64,000 nt of DNA. It comes from Janthinobacterium tructae (GTDB lineage: Bacteria > Pseudomonadota > Gammaproteobacteria > Burkholderiales > Burkholderiaceae_D). The DNA lies in contig NZ_CP041185.1 of the NCBI RefSeq assembly GCF_006517255.1, positions 5,890,001 through 5,954,000 on the forward strand, in the 5' to 3' direction. The notes beneath the pieces are model-generated. The model ran no database searches, was not told where the DNA came from, and saw only the letters and a list, made by a program, of their open reading frames with translations. The position numbers and the translations under genes were made by a program. Positions 45,794-54,132 of this stretch are shown here, one piece after another; within the stretch, counting starts at the first letter, position 1; every line of letters starts with the position of its first letter.

Positions 45794-46812
45794 CACTTGT
45801 CTTTCAGCTCGATGTTTTCCACCAGCGCGGCCAGGCCCAGGTCTTCGATCACGTAGGCGTCATTCGACGATTCGTAGTTTTCGATGCGGTCGCGCTTCGG
45901 CACGTCCTCGACGCGGCGGCGGCGCGCGCCTTCCTGGAAGTAGATCGACAGGTTGTCGAAGCGCGTGATGAGGATGGCGTTGTCCGGGAAGAACGGCACG
46001 CGCGCGGCCGGCAGCCCGCCGATGCGCTTCTGGCTGATGATGATGTCGGCCGCCAGCGTTTCCGTGGGCGCCTGCTTGGTGTTGACCAGCGGGAAGTATT
46101 TATCATTCAACAGCTTGCGCCCGACGATGGCCACCAGATTGGTGTCTTCCTGATACCACGGGTCCAGCAGGTTGACGGCATCAGTGACGGCCGCGTCCAG
46201 GTTGGCATAGTCGGCGCCGTCCACGTCGCCGATGATGACCTTGCCCGGCATGCCGTTGGCCACCAGGCCCAGCACGCGCTCGGGCGCCAGCTCGCGCAGG
46301 TGCTGCAGCCAGCCTTTATTGACGTCCTGCAGCAGCGGATTGGCGTCCAGGTCGGTGTCAGCCATGGCTTTCACGCCATTGAAGCCGATGACGATGCGGT
46401 CGAGCGTCTGGCGCGTCAGGATGGCATTGGCCACGCGCGACTGGAAGTCGGGGAACTTGGCCCAGGCGTCCAGCTTGGCGTAGTTCAAATGCGTGTCGAA
46501 GTTGGTTTGCTCGCAGCGGTACTTGGTGCCGTCCAGGGTGGACAGGTCGCGCGTCTTGCGTTCCTTGTCCTTGGTGTTGGTGCGGCCGGCAATCGGGCCG
46601 GACACGCCCAGACCCAGCTTTTCGCCTTCCTGCTCGGTCACGCCGATGATGTTGACCTTCGACAGGAACTCGCTCGATTCCTGCATCTTTGTTTCCAGCT
46701 TTTGCTGCACGCTGGGCGTGACGCTGAAGGTCTTGGCCACGTTGTCCGTGTCGTTCAATTGGCCCAGGCGGGTTTCATATTGGCCAAAGACCTGGCGCGT
46801 TTGCTTTTTCAT
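45793..46812 (-). CDS. N: Major capsid protein N
   Basis: A 339-residue homologue of P2 gpN (357 residues). It carries MKKQTRQVFGQYETRLGQLN at the start, FLSKVNIIGVTEQEGEKLGL and QTNFDTHLNYAKLDAWAKFP. The N-terminal region is expected to be cleaved by the O protease as in P2. It follows O after about 50 bases. Confidence 0.95.
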   Translation of the reverse strand: MKKQTRQVFGQYETRLGQLNDTDNVAKTFSVTPSVQQKLETKMQESSEFLSKVNIIGVTEQEGEKLGLGVSGPIAGRTNTKDKERKTRDLSTLDGTKYRCEQTNFDTHLNYAKLDAWAKFPDFQSRVANAILTRQTLDRIVIGFNGVKAMADTDLDANPLLQDVNKGWLQHLRELAPERVLGLVANGMPGKVIIGDVDGADYANLDAAVTDAVNLLDPWYQEDTNLVAIVGRKLLNDKYFPLVNTKQAPTETLAADIIISQKRIGGLPAARVPFFPDNAILITRFDNLSIYFQEGARRRRVEDVPKRDRIENYESSNDAYVIEDLGLAALVENIELKDK

Positions 46813-46861
46813 AAATCAGTGCTCCGTTGTTGAATGGGGTATTGGTGGATAGCGCGGACGC

Positions 46862-47665
46862 TTAAAACTCGGTCTGCACGGCGCCGTCGTTGCCAGTGGC
46901 GGCCGGGCGGCGCGGGCCGTTGCCGGGCGCTTCGTCCATTTGCGCCTTGAAGGCGGCCAGCTCGTCTTGCGTGGCCTGCAACGCTGTTTCGGCTTTCTCC
47001 AGACGCACCAAGGTGCCCGTGTAGTTGTCGTTGGCGGTGACGACGTGGCCAGCCAGCGCCTCGACGGCTTCGCTGATGTCGGCGAACTGCGCGGCGTCGG
47101 CGCCGGATTTATTGGAGAAGCGCGACAGCAGGTTTTTCACGGCGTCGGCCAGCTTGGTGCCATGCGGCTCGTCAAATTCCAGCGTCACCTCGACGGCCGA
47201 AGTAAACAGGTTGGCGCTTTGCTGCTTGCGGCCGGCGGAGAATTTCAGCGCCTCGGTGCCCAGGCTGGCGGGGCTGTCGGTAACGCCCAGGCCGACCAGG
47301 TAGGGCTGCGCCGAGTCGGCAAAATCGGGCTGGATTTCCAGGCTGGTGTACAGCTTTTGTTTCGCCTTGTTGATGGCGATCAGTTCGGGCGTGGGTTCGA
47401 TCTGCGCGAACAGGGCCAGTTTCTTGCCGCTGTCGGTGTCCACTTCCTCGGCTTTCACGGCGATCACGTCGCCGTAGGCCTTGAACTGGCTGTCGGGCAA
47501 GATGCCGCGAATGTGCTCCAGCCAGATGCGGGCGCCGTAGGTTTTCGGGTTGTAGGTGGCGGCGATTTGCTCGATGGTGGCGCGGTCGATGTTGCGGCCG
47601 TCCGTGGTGGCGCCTTCGGTGGCGACGCGGAAGAATTTAGATGGCTTCGTCGATGGTTTGGACAT
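46862..47665 (-). CDS. O: Capsid scaffold and maturation protease O
   Basis: A 267-residue homologue of P2 gpO (284 residues). The serine protease triad of P2 (Asp19, His48, Ser107) corresponds here to Asp22 (TTDGR), His51 (WLEHIRG) and Ser108 (KLYTSLEIQPDF), so the protease looks intact. The C-terminal half is the helical scaffold (LEKAETALQATQDELAAFKA). The start is MSKPSTKPSKFFRV at 47665. It is the first gene of the long O-S late operon and is divergent from P. Confidence 0.94.
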   Translation of the reverse strand: MSKPSTKPSKFFRVATEGATTDGRNIDRATIEQIAATYNPKTYGARIWLEHIRGILPDSQFKAYGDVIAVKAEEVDTDSGKKLALFAQIEPTPELIAINKAKQKLYTSLEIQPDFADSAQPYLVGLGVTDSPASLGTEALKFSAGRKQQSANLFTSAVEVTLEFDEPHGTKLADAVKNLLSRFSNKSGADAAQFADISEAVEALAGHVVTANDNYTGTLVRLEKAETALQATQDELAAFKAQMDEAPGNGPRRPAATGNDGAVQTEF

Positions 47666-47738
47666 GGTGGGCGTTCTCGGTTGATCGGATAACGCCATGG
47701 TCAACGTCTTGGCGCTGCGATTCAATGCGGTGCGGGTT

Positions 47739-47753
47739 GCTATGGGCCATAGC
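47739..47753. promoter_or_regulatory. Perfect dyad between the divergent late genes O and P
   Basis: GCTATGG-G-CCATAGC, seven-base arms around one base, lies in the 136-base gap between the start codons of O (leftward) and P (rightward). P2 has its Ogr-activated late promoters PO and PP here, and the activator binds a dyad upstream of the -10 region. The site is a candidate for the Ogr-type protein of this phage; the match to the P2 box itself is weak. Confidence 0.4.
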
Positions 47754-47801
47754 GACTTTTGCCTTCCCCCGCTCCGCGCGCGCGCGGCCTACGCTGGCGG
47801 C

Positions 47802-49601
47802 ATGCTAGTCATTGAACAAAAAACCGAAGAAATAATCGCCGAATTGGCCGTGCCCGAATCCGAGCCGCGCCGTGCGGCGCGCGCCCTGTACTGGAAGGGC
47901 TGGCGCATTTCGTCCATCGCCCGCCACCTCGGACTTAAGCGCAGCACCATCAATAGCTGGAAAGCGCGCGACGAATGGGACAAGGCGCAGGCCATCGAGC
48001 ACGTCGAGGCATCGGCCGAGCTGCGCCTGGTGAAACTGATCGAAAAAGAGGTCAAGAGCGGCAGCGATTACAAGGAAATCGATCTGCTGATGCGCGCCAT
48101 CGTGCAGGCGGCGCGCGTGCGCCGCTATGAGCAGCCGGGCGGCAACGAAGTCGATCTCAACCCCAAGCTGGCGAACCGCAATGCCGGGCCGAAGAAGAAG
48201 CCGACCCGCAACGACTTCAGCGAAGAACAGAAAATCCAGCTGCTCGACGCCTTCCAGGATTCGCTGTTCGACTATCAAAAAGTCTGGTATCGCAACGGCG
48301 ACCAGCGCACGCGTGCCATTTTGAAGTCGCGCCAGATCGGCGCCACCTGGTACTTTGCGCGCGAGGCGCTGGCCGACGCCATGGAGACGGGCCGCAATCA
48401 AATCTTCTTGTCCGCCTCCAAGAGCCAGGCGCACGTCTTCAAGCAATACATCGTGCAATTCGCGCGCGAGGCGGCCGGCATCGAGCTGACGGGCGACCCC
48501 ATCGTGCTGCCGAACGGCGCGCATCTGTACTTTCTTGGCACGAATGCGCGCACGGCGCAGGGCTACCACGGCAATTTCTATTTCGATGAATTCTTTTGGA
48601 CGCAGAATTTCCAGGAACTCAACAAGGTGGCCTCGGGCATGGCCATCCACAAGAAGTGGCGCAAGACCTACTTTTCAACGCCATCCTCGACCACGCACCA
48701 GGCCTATCCATTCTGGACGGGCGAGCTGTTCAACAAGCGCCGGGCCAAGGCGGACCAGGTGAATATCGATGTGAGCCACGGCCGCCTCTCGTCGGGCTTT
48801 ACGGGTGAGGACAAGATCTGGCGTCAGATCGTCACCATCCTGGACGCCGAGCGCGGCGGCTGCAACCTGTTCGATATCGACGAGCTGCGCAACTTCGAAT
48901 ACAGCCCCGACCAGTTCGACAACCTGCTGATGTGCAATTTTATCGACGACTCGGCCTCGGTGTTCCCGCTGGCCGAGCTGCAGCGCTGCATGGTCGATTC
49001 CTGGGTGGAGTGGGACGACTTCAAGCCGTTGCTGGGCCTGCGCCCGTTCGGCAACCGGCCCGTGTGGATCGGCTACGACCCGGCCTTGAACGGCGACAGC
49101 GCCGGCTGCGTCGTGCTGGCGCCGCCCATGACGGCCGGCGGCAAGTTCCGCATCCTGGAGCGCCACCAGTGGCGCGGCCAGGATTTCAAGGACCACGCCG
49201 AAGCCATCCGCCAGATGACCCAGCGTTACAACGTCGAATACATCGGCATCGACACGACCGGCATGGGGATCGGCGTGTTTCCTATCGTGCGCCAGTTCTT
49301 CCCAGCCGCGACGGCGATCAACTACTCGCCCGAAGTCAAAACGCGCATGGTGTTGAAAGCCAAAAACATCATCAGCAAAGCACGCCTGGAGTTTGACGCC
49401 GGCTGGACGGACATCGCGCAATCGTTCATGGCCATCCGCAAAACCCTTACCCCCAGCGGGCGCAACGTCACCTACGTGGCGGGGCGCACCGATGAAACCG
49501 GCCACGCCGATCTGGCATGGGCCTGCATGCATGCCCTCGATCACGAACCCTTCGAAGGCACTACCGACAACCACCAATCTTTCATGGAGATTTATTCTTG
49601 A
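47802..49601 (+). CDS. P: Terminase large subunit (ATPase) P
   Basis: A 599-residue homologue of P2 gpP (590 residues). It opens with a helix-turn-helix (GWRISSIARHLGLKRSTINS), followed by the ATPase with the P2-type P-loop LKSRQIGATWYFA near residues 170-185, the acidic motif YFDEFFWT and the RNase H-like nuclease at the C-terminus (GYDPALNGDSAG, IGIDTTGMGIGV). I chose the ATG at 47802; upstream frame belongs to the O side. The stop overlaps the start of Q in TTGA. Confidence 0.95.
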   Translation: MLVIEQKTEEIIAELAVPESEPRRAARALYWKGWRISSIARHLGLKRSTINSWKARDEWDKAQAIEHVEASAELRLVKLIEKEVKSGSDYKEIDLLMRAIVQAARVRRYEQPGGNEVDLNPKLANRNAGPKKKPTRNDFSEEQKIQLLDAFQDSLFDYQKVWYRNGDQRTRAILKSRQIGATWYFAREALADAMETGRNQIFLSASKSQAHVFKQYIVQFAREAAGIELTGDPIVLPNGAHLYFLGTNARTAQGYHGNFYFDEFFWTQNFQELNKVASGMAIHKKWRKTYFSTPSSTTHQAYPFWTGELFNKRRAKADQVNIDVSHGRLSSGFTGEDKIWRQIVTILDAERGGCNLFDIDELRNFEYSPDQFDNLLMCNFIDDSASVFPLAELQRCMVDSWVEWDDFKPLLGLRPFGNRPVWIGYDPALNGDSAGCVVLAPPMTAGGKFRILERHQWRGQDFKDHAEAIRQMTQRYNVEYIGIDTTGMGIGVFPIVRQFFPAATAINYSPEVKTRMVLKAKNIISKARLEFDAGWTDIAQSFMAIRKTLTPSGRNVTYVAGRTDETGHADLAWACMHALDHEPFEGTTDNHQSFMEIYS

Positions 49602-50662
49602 GCAAAGCACGACACTTGCGCGCGCGCGGCCGCCAGGCCCAGGGCGCACCATCAACAGCGGCCACGGCGCCGGCCGCCGCCGGCATCGAGGCGTTTTCTT
49701 TCGGCGACCCCACGCCCGTGCTCGAGCACGCCGATATCCTCGACTGCTTCGAATGCTGGAAGAACGGCCACTGGTATGAGCCACCCGTCAACCTGGCCGG
49801 CCTGGCCAAGTCCTTCAACGCGGGTGTGCACCACAGCAGCGCGATCCACTTCAAAGCCAACGTGCTGGCGTCCACCCTGATCCCCAGCAAGTATCTGTCG
49901 CGCGACGCCTTCAAGCGCATGGCCCTGGACTTCCTGACCTTCGGCAATGCCTACCTGGAAGACCGGCCCAGCCGTAGCGGCAAGGCGCTGGCGTACCAGC
50001 ATGCGCTGGCCAAGTACATGCGGCGCGGCATCGACCTGGACACGTATTTCTTCGTCAATGGCTACCAGGCCGTGCACCAGTTCGACAAGGGCCGCGTGTT
50101 TCACCTGATGGAACCGGACGTGAATCAGGAGCTGTACGGCGTGCCGCAGTACCTGAGCGCCCTGCAATCAGCCTGGCTCAACGAGGCGGCCACCCTGTTT
50201 CGCCGCAAGTACTACAAGAACGGCTCACACGCCGGCTTCGTGTTCTACATGACGGATGCCGCCGCCAACACCCAGGACGTGGACAACCTACGCCAGGCCA
50301 TGCGCGACAGCAAGGGGCCGGGCAACTTCCGCAATCTGTTCATGTACGCGCCGAACGGCAAGAAGGACGGCATCCAGATTCTGCCGGTGTCGGACGTAGC
50401 CGCCAAGGACGAGTTTTTCAACATTAAGAGCGTCACGCGCGACGACCAGCTGGCCGCGCACCGCGTGCCGCCGCAGCTGATGGGCATCCTGCCGAACAAT
50501 GCCGGCGGCTTCGGCGCCGTGGAACCGGCCGCGCGCGTCTTCGCCCGCAACGAGCTGGTGCCCCTGCAGGCGCAGTTCGAAGCGATCAACGAGTGGGCAG
50601 GCGTGGAAGTGGTGCGCTTTGCCCCGTATTACCTGGCCACGGGCGGGGAGGGCGCGGCATGA
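49598..50662 (+). CDS. Q: Portal protein Q
   Basis: A 354-residue homologue of P2 gpQ (344 residues). Typical are EAFSFGDPTPVLEHADILDC, HHSSAIHFKANVLAST, FRRKYYKNGSHAGFV and VPPQLMGILPNNAGGFGAVE. I chose the TTG at 49598, which overlaps the P stop (TTGA) and has GGAG in front; no ATG is placed well, and longer readings lie within P. It forms the head-tail connector. Confidence 0.93.
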   Translation: MSKARHLRARGRQAQGAPSTAATAPAAAGIEAFSFGDPTPVLEHADILDCFECWKNGHWYEPPVNLAGLAKSFNAGVHHSSAIHFKANVLASTLIPSKYLSRDAFKRMALDFLTFGNAYLEDRPSRSGKALAYQHALAKYMRRGIDLDTYFFVNGYQAVHQFDKGRVFHLMEPDVNQELYGVPQYLSALQSAWLNEAATLFRRKYYKNGSHAGFVFYMTDAAANTQDVDNLRQAMRDSKGPGNFRNLFMYAPNGKKDGIQILPVSDVAAKDEFFNIKSVTRDDQLAAHRVPPQLMGILPNNAGGFGAVEPAARVFARNELVPLQAQFEAINEWAGVEVVRFAPYYLATGGEGAA

Positions 50663-50874
50663 GCGATCACATCGACAACACGGACAAGATCATCTTTGCC
50701 GAGGTGGCGCGCGGCTTGGCCGCCGTGCGCGGACGGCCCGCCCTGGTGGCGCACGGCGCCTGCCACTACTGCGACGAGCCGCTGGCGCCCGGCCTGCCGT
50801 TCTGCAACGTCGATTGCCGCGACGACTACGAAAAGGAGCAGGCGGCGAAGGCGCGCGCCGGCCGTCCAGCATGA
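50659..50874 (+). CDS. Small zinc-ribbon protein after the portal gene
   Basis: A 71-residue protein (MSDHIDNTDKIIFAEVARGL) with Cys pairs in CHYCDEPLAP and CNVDC, so a Cys4 zinc finger is likely. The arrangement resembles small DksA/TraR-type or DUF2116-type zinc-ribbon proteins, but I do not assign a family. The ATG overlaps the Q stop (ATGA). The 3' end is close to a hairpin terminator. Related genes are seen next to Q in P2-like phages of betaproteobacteria, as far as I recall. Confidence 0.6.
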   Translation: MSDHIDNTDKIIFAEVARGLAAVRGRPALVAHGACHYCDEPLAPGLPFCNVDCRDDYEKEQAAKARAGRPA

Positions 50875-50948
50875 CCGCCACGCCGCGATAGCCGGCAGGG
50901 CGGGGACGCGATAGCCTAGCCGCGCCAGAGCACCCCAGCCACCGCACA

Positions 50949-50972
50949 AGCCGCCCACGAGGCGGCTTTTTC
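50949..50972 (+). terminator. Terminator of the P-Q operon
   Basis: AGCCGCC-CACGA-GGCGGCT followed by a run of T residues, 75 bases after the last gene of the operon. It separates the late genes from the cargo near attR. Confidence 0.8.
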
Positions 50973-51117
50973 ACGTCCCGAAGAATGATGTTGCTCTTGG
51001 AGTAAGAAAAAAGCCCATTTCGGCCCGGCGCGCGCAGTTGTCCCCCCTCCACACCTGCCCGCTATATAGGGGTCTTTTGACTCAAATTTGCGCCATGGCC
51101 GAAGGCGCATGAGGACT

Positions 51118-51136
51118 GGCGCGGCGGGGCGAAGAG
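51118..51136 (+). other. Candidate cos region, tentative
   Basis: The 330 bases between the P-Q terminator and the next gene hold no coding frame and lie where P2 has cos. The stretch GGCGCGGCGGGGCGAAGAG resembles the 19-base P2 cohesive end (GGCGAGGCGGGGAAAGCAC) but is on the opposite strand from the one expected relative to Q. A second GC tract (51044-51065) is another candidate. Treat the exact location as open. Confidence 0.25.
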
Positions 51137-51305
51137 GGGGCATGCGATTTGACGCGTTTTGACGCACTTTGAGCGGTTTTTCGTGCGGGTGAGATGGGCG
51201 TTTTGAATTGCCTTAAATGTCATCTGATGCCGCTTCTAACGGGCTCAAAGGTTGCCAAAGTTAGCGAAATTGGCGTGTTTAAATTTGTATGTAATAATTC
51301 TATCT

Positions 51306-52058
51306 ATGATCCCAATAGCCCTCACTAAAATTCAAGATGCGTTAGAAAAGCTTTCTCCCTACATGGATTTGCGCACTCCCATAGACGAAATGACGTTGCG
51401 CAGAATCAAAAATGATGTAGTGAAGAATATGGCTGTTGACCCATATCTTGGCTCTGTGGCACTTGGCAATATTGCACTCTTGGAGTGGAATGAGGCGGAA
51501 GTAAGTGCTCAATACGCGAATGTGTTGCGTTTGAGGAACAATTGTGAATCCAGAGCTTACTTTGCTATGGCATTGCAGGTGCTCGGCAAGTTCGAAGAAG
51601 CGTCCTACTATGCACGGGAGGCAAGCAAGCTTGCGCCAACTGATCTCGGCTTGTTCCGTGAGGCGATATTGTATACGTTCAATTCAGGGCAATTTGCAGT
51701 AGCTGCGAGTCTTTGTGAGGATTACAAAATGAGGTCACCCGCTCAGCCTTATCCCGATGAGGAAGCAATTTTTTCAGCATGCAAAGCTATGTCTAAGGCC
51801 GGATTAGACGAGGCGCTTTTGGTTAAATGCAATTCGATTGCATTTGAGTTGCTACGTGAGCGTAGGACTGCTTATGCCTCAACTACCGTTGAGAGTGACC
51901 TCCAGGATGGCTGCATAATTTACTTCATCAAACTTGATGAAAGTGTTGAGAAGGTTGATGAATTGGATCGCGAGTTAGGAGAGCGACTCTTCGACCGTAT
52001 TCCTGAGTTTGATCCTTCTAAGTATTGGGTAGGTTACGCCGTGGAGTCGTTTCAATGA
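51306..52058 (+). CDS. TPR-like cargo protein next to attR
   Basis: A 250-residue, AT-rich soluble protein. Helical repeats with TPR character are visible at about 50-130 (VALGNIALLEWNEAEVSAQY, ALQVLGKFEEASYYAREASK). I recognise no catalytic motif. I chose the ATG at 51306; upstream residues to 51252 are unlikely. Its stop overlaps the start of the HEPN gene (ATGA), so the two are made together. By position it matches the tin/old cargo site of P2, which carries phage-exclusion genes. Role inferred: regulator, sensor or antidote of the HEPN protein. Confidence 0.6.
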   Translation: MIPIALTKIQDALEKLSPYMDLRTPIDEMTLRRIKNDVVKNMAVDPYLGSVALGNIALLEWNEAEVSAQYANVLRLRNNCESRAYFAMALQVLGKFEEASYYAREASKLAPTDLGLFREAILYTFNSGQFAVAASLCEDYKMRSPAQPYPDEEAIFSACKAMSKAGLDEALLVKCNSIAFELLRERRTAYASTTVESDLQDGCIIYFIKLDESVEKVDELDRELGERLFDRIPEFDPSKYWVGYAVESFQ

Positions 52059-52489
52059 CGATTACTCATGCGGATGTGCTGGGAACAGCCAAGCGGTTAT
52101 CGGTGAGTTTGATTGCGGATCAGGACCCGTGTGAATCGGATCTGAGGAGTGTTGCTTCACGAGCTTACTATGCAAGTCTCCACGCTGCAATCGATGCACT
52201 TCCACTCGACCTTCAGCCGACTGAAGAAGAAAGCACCGGAAAGAGTTCACATCAGGCCGTGATCGATGCTGTAATTCGTTGGTCGAAAAGCGTTCGACCT
52301 GGACGTACTGAGGCCATTTTTGTAGCACGAAATTTGACTAGACTTAAGAGTGTACGTAAAAAGGCGGATTACTTTATTCAACAGGATTTTTCTGTAAATG
52401 AAGCTCGGAGCGCGTTGCATATAGCGACTCAAACTGTAGCAAGTGCTGAGAGAGCAGGAGCGCAAGCTAAAGTTGTTTTGACCGCTTAA
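52055..52489 (+). CDS. HEPN-domain protein next to attR (putative RNase toxin or effector)
   Basis: A 144-residue, mostly helical protein. It contains RAYYASLHAA, with Arg36-x6-His43, which fits the R-x(4-6)-H catalytic signature of HEPN ribonucleases, followed by SSHQAVIDAV and KKADYFIQQDF, as in small HEPN proteins. HEPN proteins act as RNases in toxin-antitoxin and abortive-infection systems. The gene is AT-rich and translationally coupled to the TPR-like gene. A partner antitoxin of the MNT type is absent. RNase activity is inferred from the motif. Confidence 0.65.
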   Translation: MTITHADVLGTAKRLSVSLIADQDPCESDLRSVASRAYYASLHAAIDALPLDLQPTEEESTGKSSHQAVIDAVIRWSKSVRPGRTEAIFVARNLTRLKSVRKKADYFIQQDFSVNEARSALHIATQTVASAERAGAQAKVVLTA

Positions 52490-52617
52490 AGTCAGGAATC
52501 GTTTCCGCATCGCCTGTCGACGTTGGCGAAAACAGGACATTGTAGGGCGGCGCAAAAGTCATGCATGCGGAATAGAAATTTACGTAACCTATTGAAATAT
52601 TAGGATTATTTTTAAGA

Positions 52618-52676
52618 CTTGAAAACTAGCGACGGGTTACACTGTTCGTGAGTTCGAATCTCACCGCTTCCGCCAG
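52618..52676 (+). repeat. attR of the P2-like prophage
   Basis: The 59 bases are identical to 15965-16023 and correspond to the 3' half of tRNA-Ser from the anticodon loop to past the CCA end. Before it lies AT-rich phage DNA, after it the original downstream region of the tRNA gene. Confidence 0.95.
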
Positions 52677-52685
52677 GAAATAAAG

Positions 52686-52708
52686 AAACCGCCTTCGGGC
52701 GGTTTTTT
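52686..52708 (+). terminator. Original terminator of tRNA-Ser, displaced by the prophage
   Basis: AAACCGCC-TTCG-GGCGGTTT followed by a T run, 10 bases after attR. Before integration it would have followed the tRNA gene directly. Confidence 0.8.
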
Positions 52709-52714
52709 ATTGCC

Positions 52715-52844
52715 TGGCGGAAGCGAGCAGGGCGCCTTCGCGCCCTGCGTGTGAGATTCGAAGGGCTGGGCCTACCGGCCCAGCCCGCCCCGAATCCTCC
52801 AACCGCTGCCGCTGCGCGGCAGCTCCGCGCGCCGTGGGCGCGCG
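52715..52844 (-). repeat. tRNA-Ser-like array of four hairpins, copy 1
   Basis: Read on the minus strand, this stretch ends CGCTTCCGCCA like a tRNA-Ser acceptor end and contains TTCGAATCTCAC like its T arm, but GC hairpins are inserted between the parts. Four perfect stems occur: 52727-52748 (9 bp), 52763-52786 (10 bp), 52805-52823 (8 bp) and 52826-52844 (8 bp). A degenerate copy lies at 55718-55779. It is not a functional tRNA. It may be a relic of earlier integrations or a tRNA-derived repeat. Confidence 0.6.
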
Positions 52845-52853
52845 TTCGTAGTT

Positions 52854-53648
52854 CTAATCAGCTTTCCGACTGAGCTGATGGATAAGGAAATCGTGCACCA
52901 CCTCCATGAATAAAACAGGAGAATCTTTGTATGCCTCGTGCCCTGCATATGGGATGTTCATGAAGGCAGAACCTTTTATTTTATTTCGTAGTTCAGCGAT
53001 GCACTTTAACGAACAAAGATGATCTTCGTCGCCACGCACCAGCAACGTTTGTGCCGTGATCTGCTTGATCAGATTGCCAGGGTAAGCGCTGTGTTTGATA
53101 TCTGTCCAGAGCGATACAACCGATTTGATCAACGTATCAAAGTCTGGTTCTGGATTGTTCTCTCTGTAGTAGGAGACTGCATCGGGAAACTTTGTCTCCC
53201 AGACATCAGCCGTCACGCCACTTAACATGGGAAGGATCGGGTCGTCCGCTTCCATTTGACTTTGAGCCGCCACAGCCACCAGTCTCTTGATCCGTGCAGG
53301 GGTTTCAGCGGCCATGCGCAAGGCAGTGATACCACCGTCACTAAAGCCCAATATGGAAAAACAATCGATGTTCAAGTGCGCCAGAATAGCTTCTACATCT
53401 GCTTGATATCGTTGATAGGTCAGGCGGGATTTTCCGAGCGTCGACTTGCCGTGTCCACGAAAATCAACGCCAATCAATCTAAATTCACTTGCAAGTTGAG
53501 CGACAATGCCATTGAAGTCTGTCAGGTTGCCTAAGCCGCCGTGCAGTAACAGCAATGGACTCCCGATCGGATTTCCTATGATTTCAAAGTATATTTCGGC
53601 ATCATCAACGGATAAGTACTGGCCTGAAGAATGAGTAAAAGTAGTCAT
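52854..53648 (-). CDS. Alpha/beta hydrolase
   Basis: A 264-residue alpha/beta-hydrolase. The oxyanion region is LLLLHGGLGNLTDF, the nucleophile elbow ILGFSDGG (Ser), the acid in LLVRGDEDHLC (Asp) and the His in IPYAGHEAY; VDFRGHGKS is also typical. The substrate is unknown. The ATG at 53648 with AGGGATAA is used; the much longer open frame to 54365 reads through an insertion sequence and is not real. The IS lies about 21 bases upstream, so the native promoter has been moved away. Confidence 0.88.
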   Translation of the reverse strand: MTTFTHSSGQYLSVDDAEIYFEIIGNPIGSPLLLLHGGLGNLTDFNGIVAQLASEFRLIGVDFRGHGKSTLGKSRLTYQRYQADVEAILAHLNIDCFSILGFSDGGITALRMAAETPARIKRLVAVAAQSQMEADDPILPMLSGVTADVWETKFPDAVSYYRENNPEPDFDTLIKSVVSLWTDIKHSAYPGNLIKQITAQTLLVRGDEDHLCSLKCIAELRNKIKGSAFMNIPYAGHEAYKDSPVLFMEVVHDFLIHQLSRKAD

Positions 53649-53742
53649 GGTGAGTTTATCCCTGCAACCTTTTGAGATAGCCCCCTGATTCCCCGGACAC
53701 AGCCTATGCGTTATTCTTACGGATAGTAATAGGACTGTGCAT

Positions 53743-54132
53743 ATGACTAGGAACAAGCAAACAATCGAAGTGGTAACGGTGAGCCAGGAGCGTCGCAGAC
53801 GCTGGTCAGCCGAGGAAAAGGCGGCACTGGTACGCGAGACGTACGAGCCGGGCATGAACGTGTCGCTGGTCGCTCGCAAGCACGGCGTGGGGGCGAGCCA
53901 GCTGTTCAACTGGCGCAAACTCGAACGCGAAGGTGCACTGATGGCGGTTACTGCCGGCGAATCGGTCGTGCCAGCGAGCGAACTGGCAGCTGCGCGCGCC
54001 CAGATCGCACAATTGCAGCGCATGCTTGGCAAGAAGACGATGGAGGCGGAAATTCTCAAGGAGGCCGTCGAGTTCGCTCGCGAAAAAAAGTGGATTGCGC
54101 GCTCGCCCTTGTTGGGCAAGGACGACCAGTGA
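53743..54132 (+). CDS. IS2-like transposase OrfA
   Basis: A 129-residue protein with the IS3-type helix-turn-helix ([39 protein letters not shown]) and a C-terminal leucine-zipper-like helix ([20 protein letters not shown]). It contains A_AAA_AAG at 54084-54090 in the right phase for a -1 shift into OrfB; the OrfAB fusion is the transposase and OrfA alone represses transposition in IS2. The ATG at 53743 has AGGA in front. Confidence 0.9.
   Translation: MTRNKQTIEVVTVSQERRRRWSAEEKAALVRETYEPGMNVSLVARKHGVGASQLFNWRKLEREGALMAVTAGESVVPASELAAARAQIAQLQRMLGKKTMEAEILKEAVEFAREKKWIARSPLLGKDDQ

Larger units (their letters stand above)
15965..52676. mobile_element. Complete P2-like prophage in tRNA-Ser
   Basis: The element is bounded by 59-bp direct repeats. 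It carries integrase, replication endonuclease, repressor, Ogr activator and the full set of P2 virion gene homologues (Q, P, O, N, M, L, X, R, S, V, W, J, I, H, FI, FII, E, T, U, D) plus holin, endolysin and Rz/Rz1. Gene order follows P2, except that integrase lies at the end of the early operon rather than next to the repressor. Three AT-rich cargo insertions lie at module boundaries. No broken essential gene was seen, so induction is plausible. Confidence 0.95.

Noticed and set aside
52618-52676. Second tRNA-Ser gene
   Set aside because: Only the 3' half from the anticodon loop is present; it is attR.
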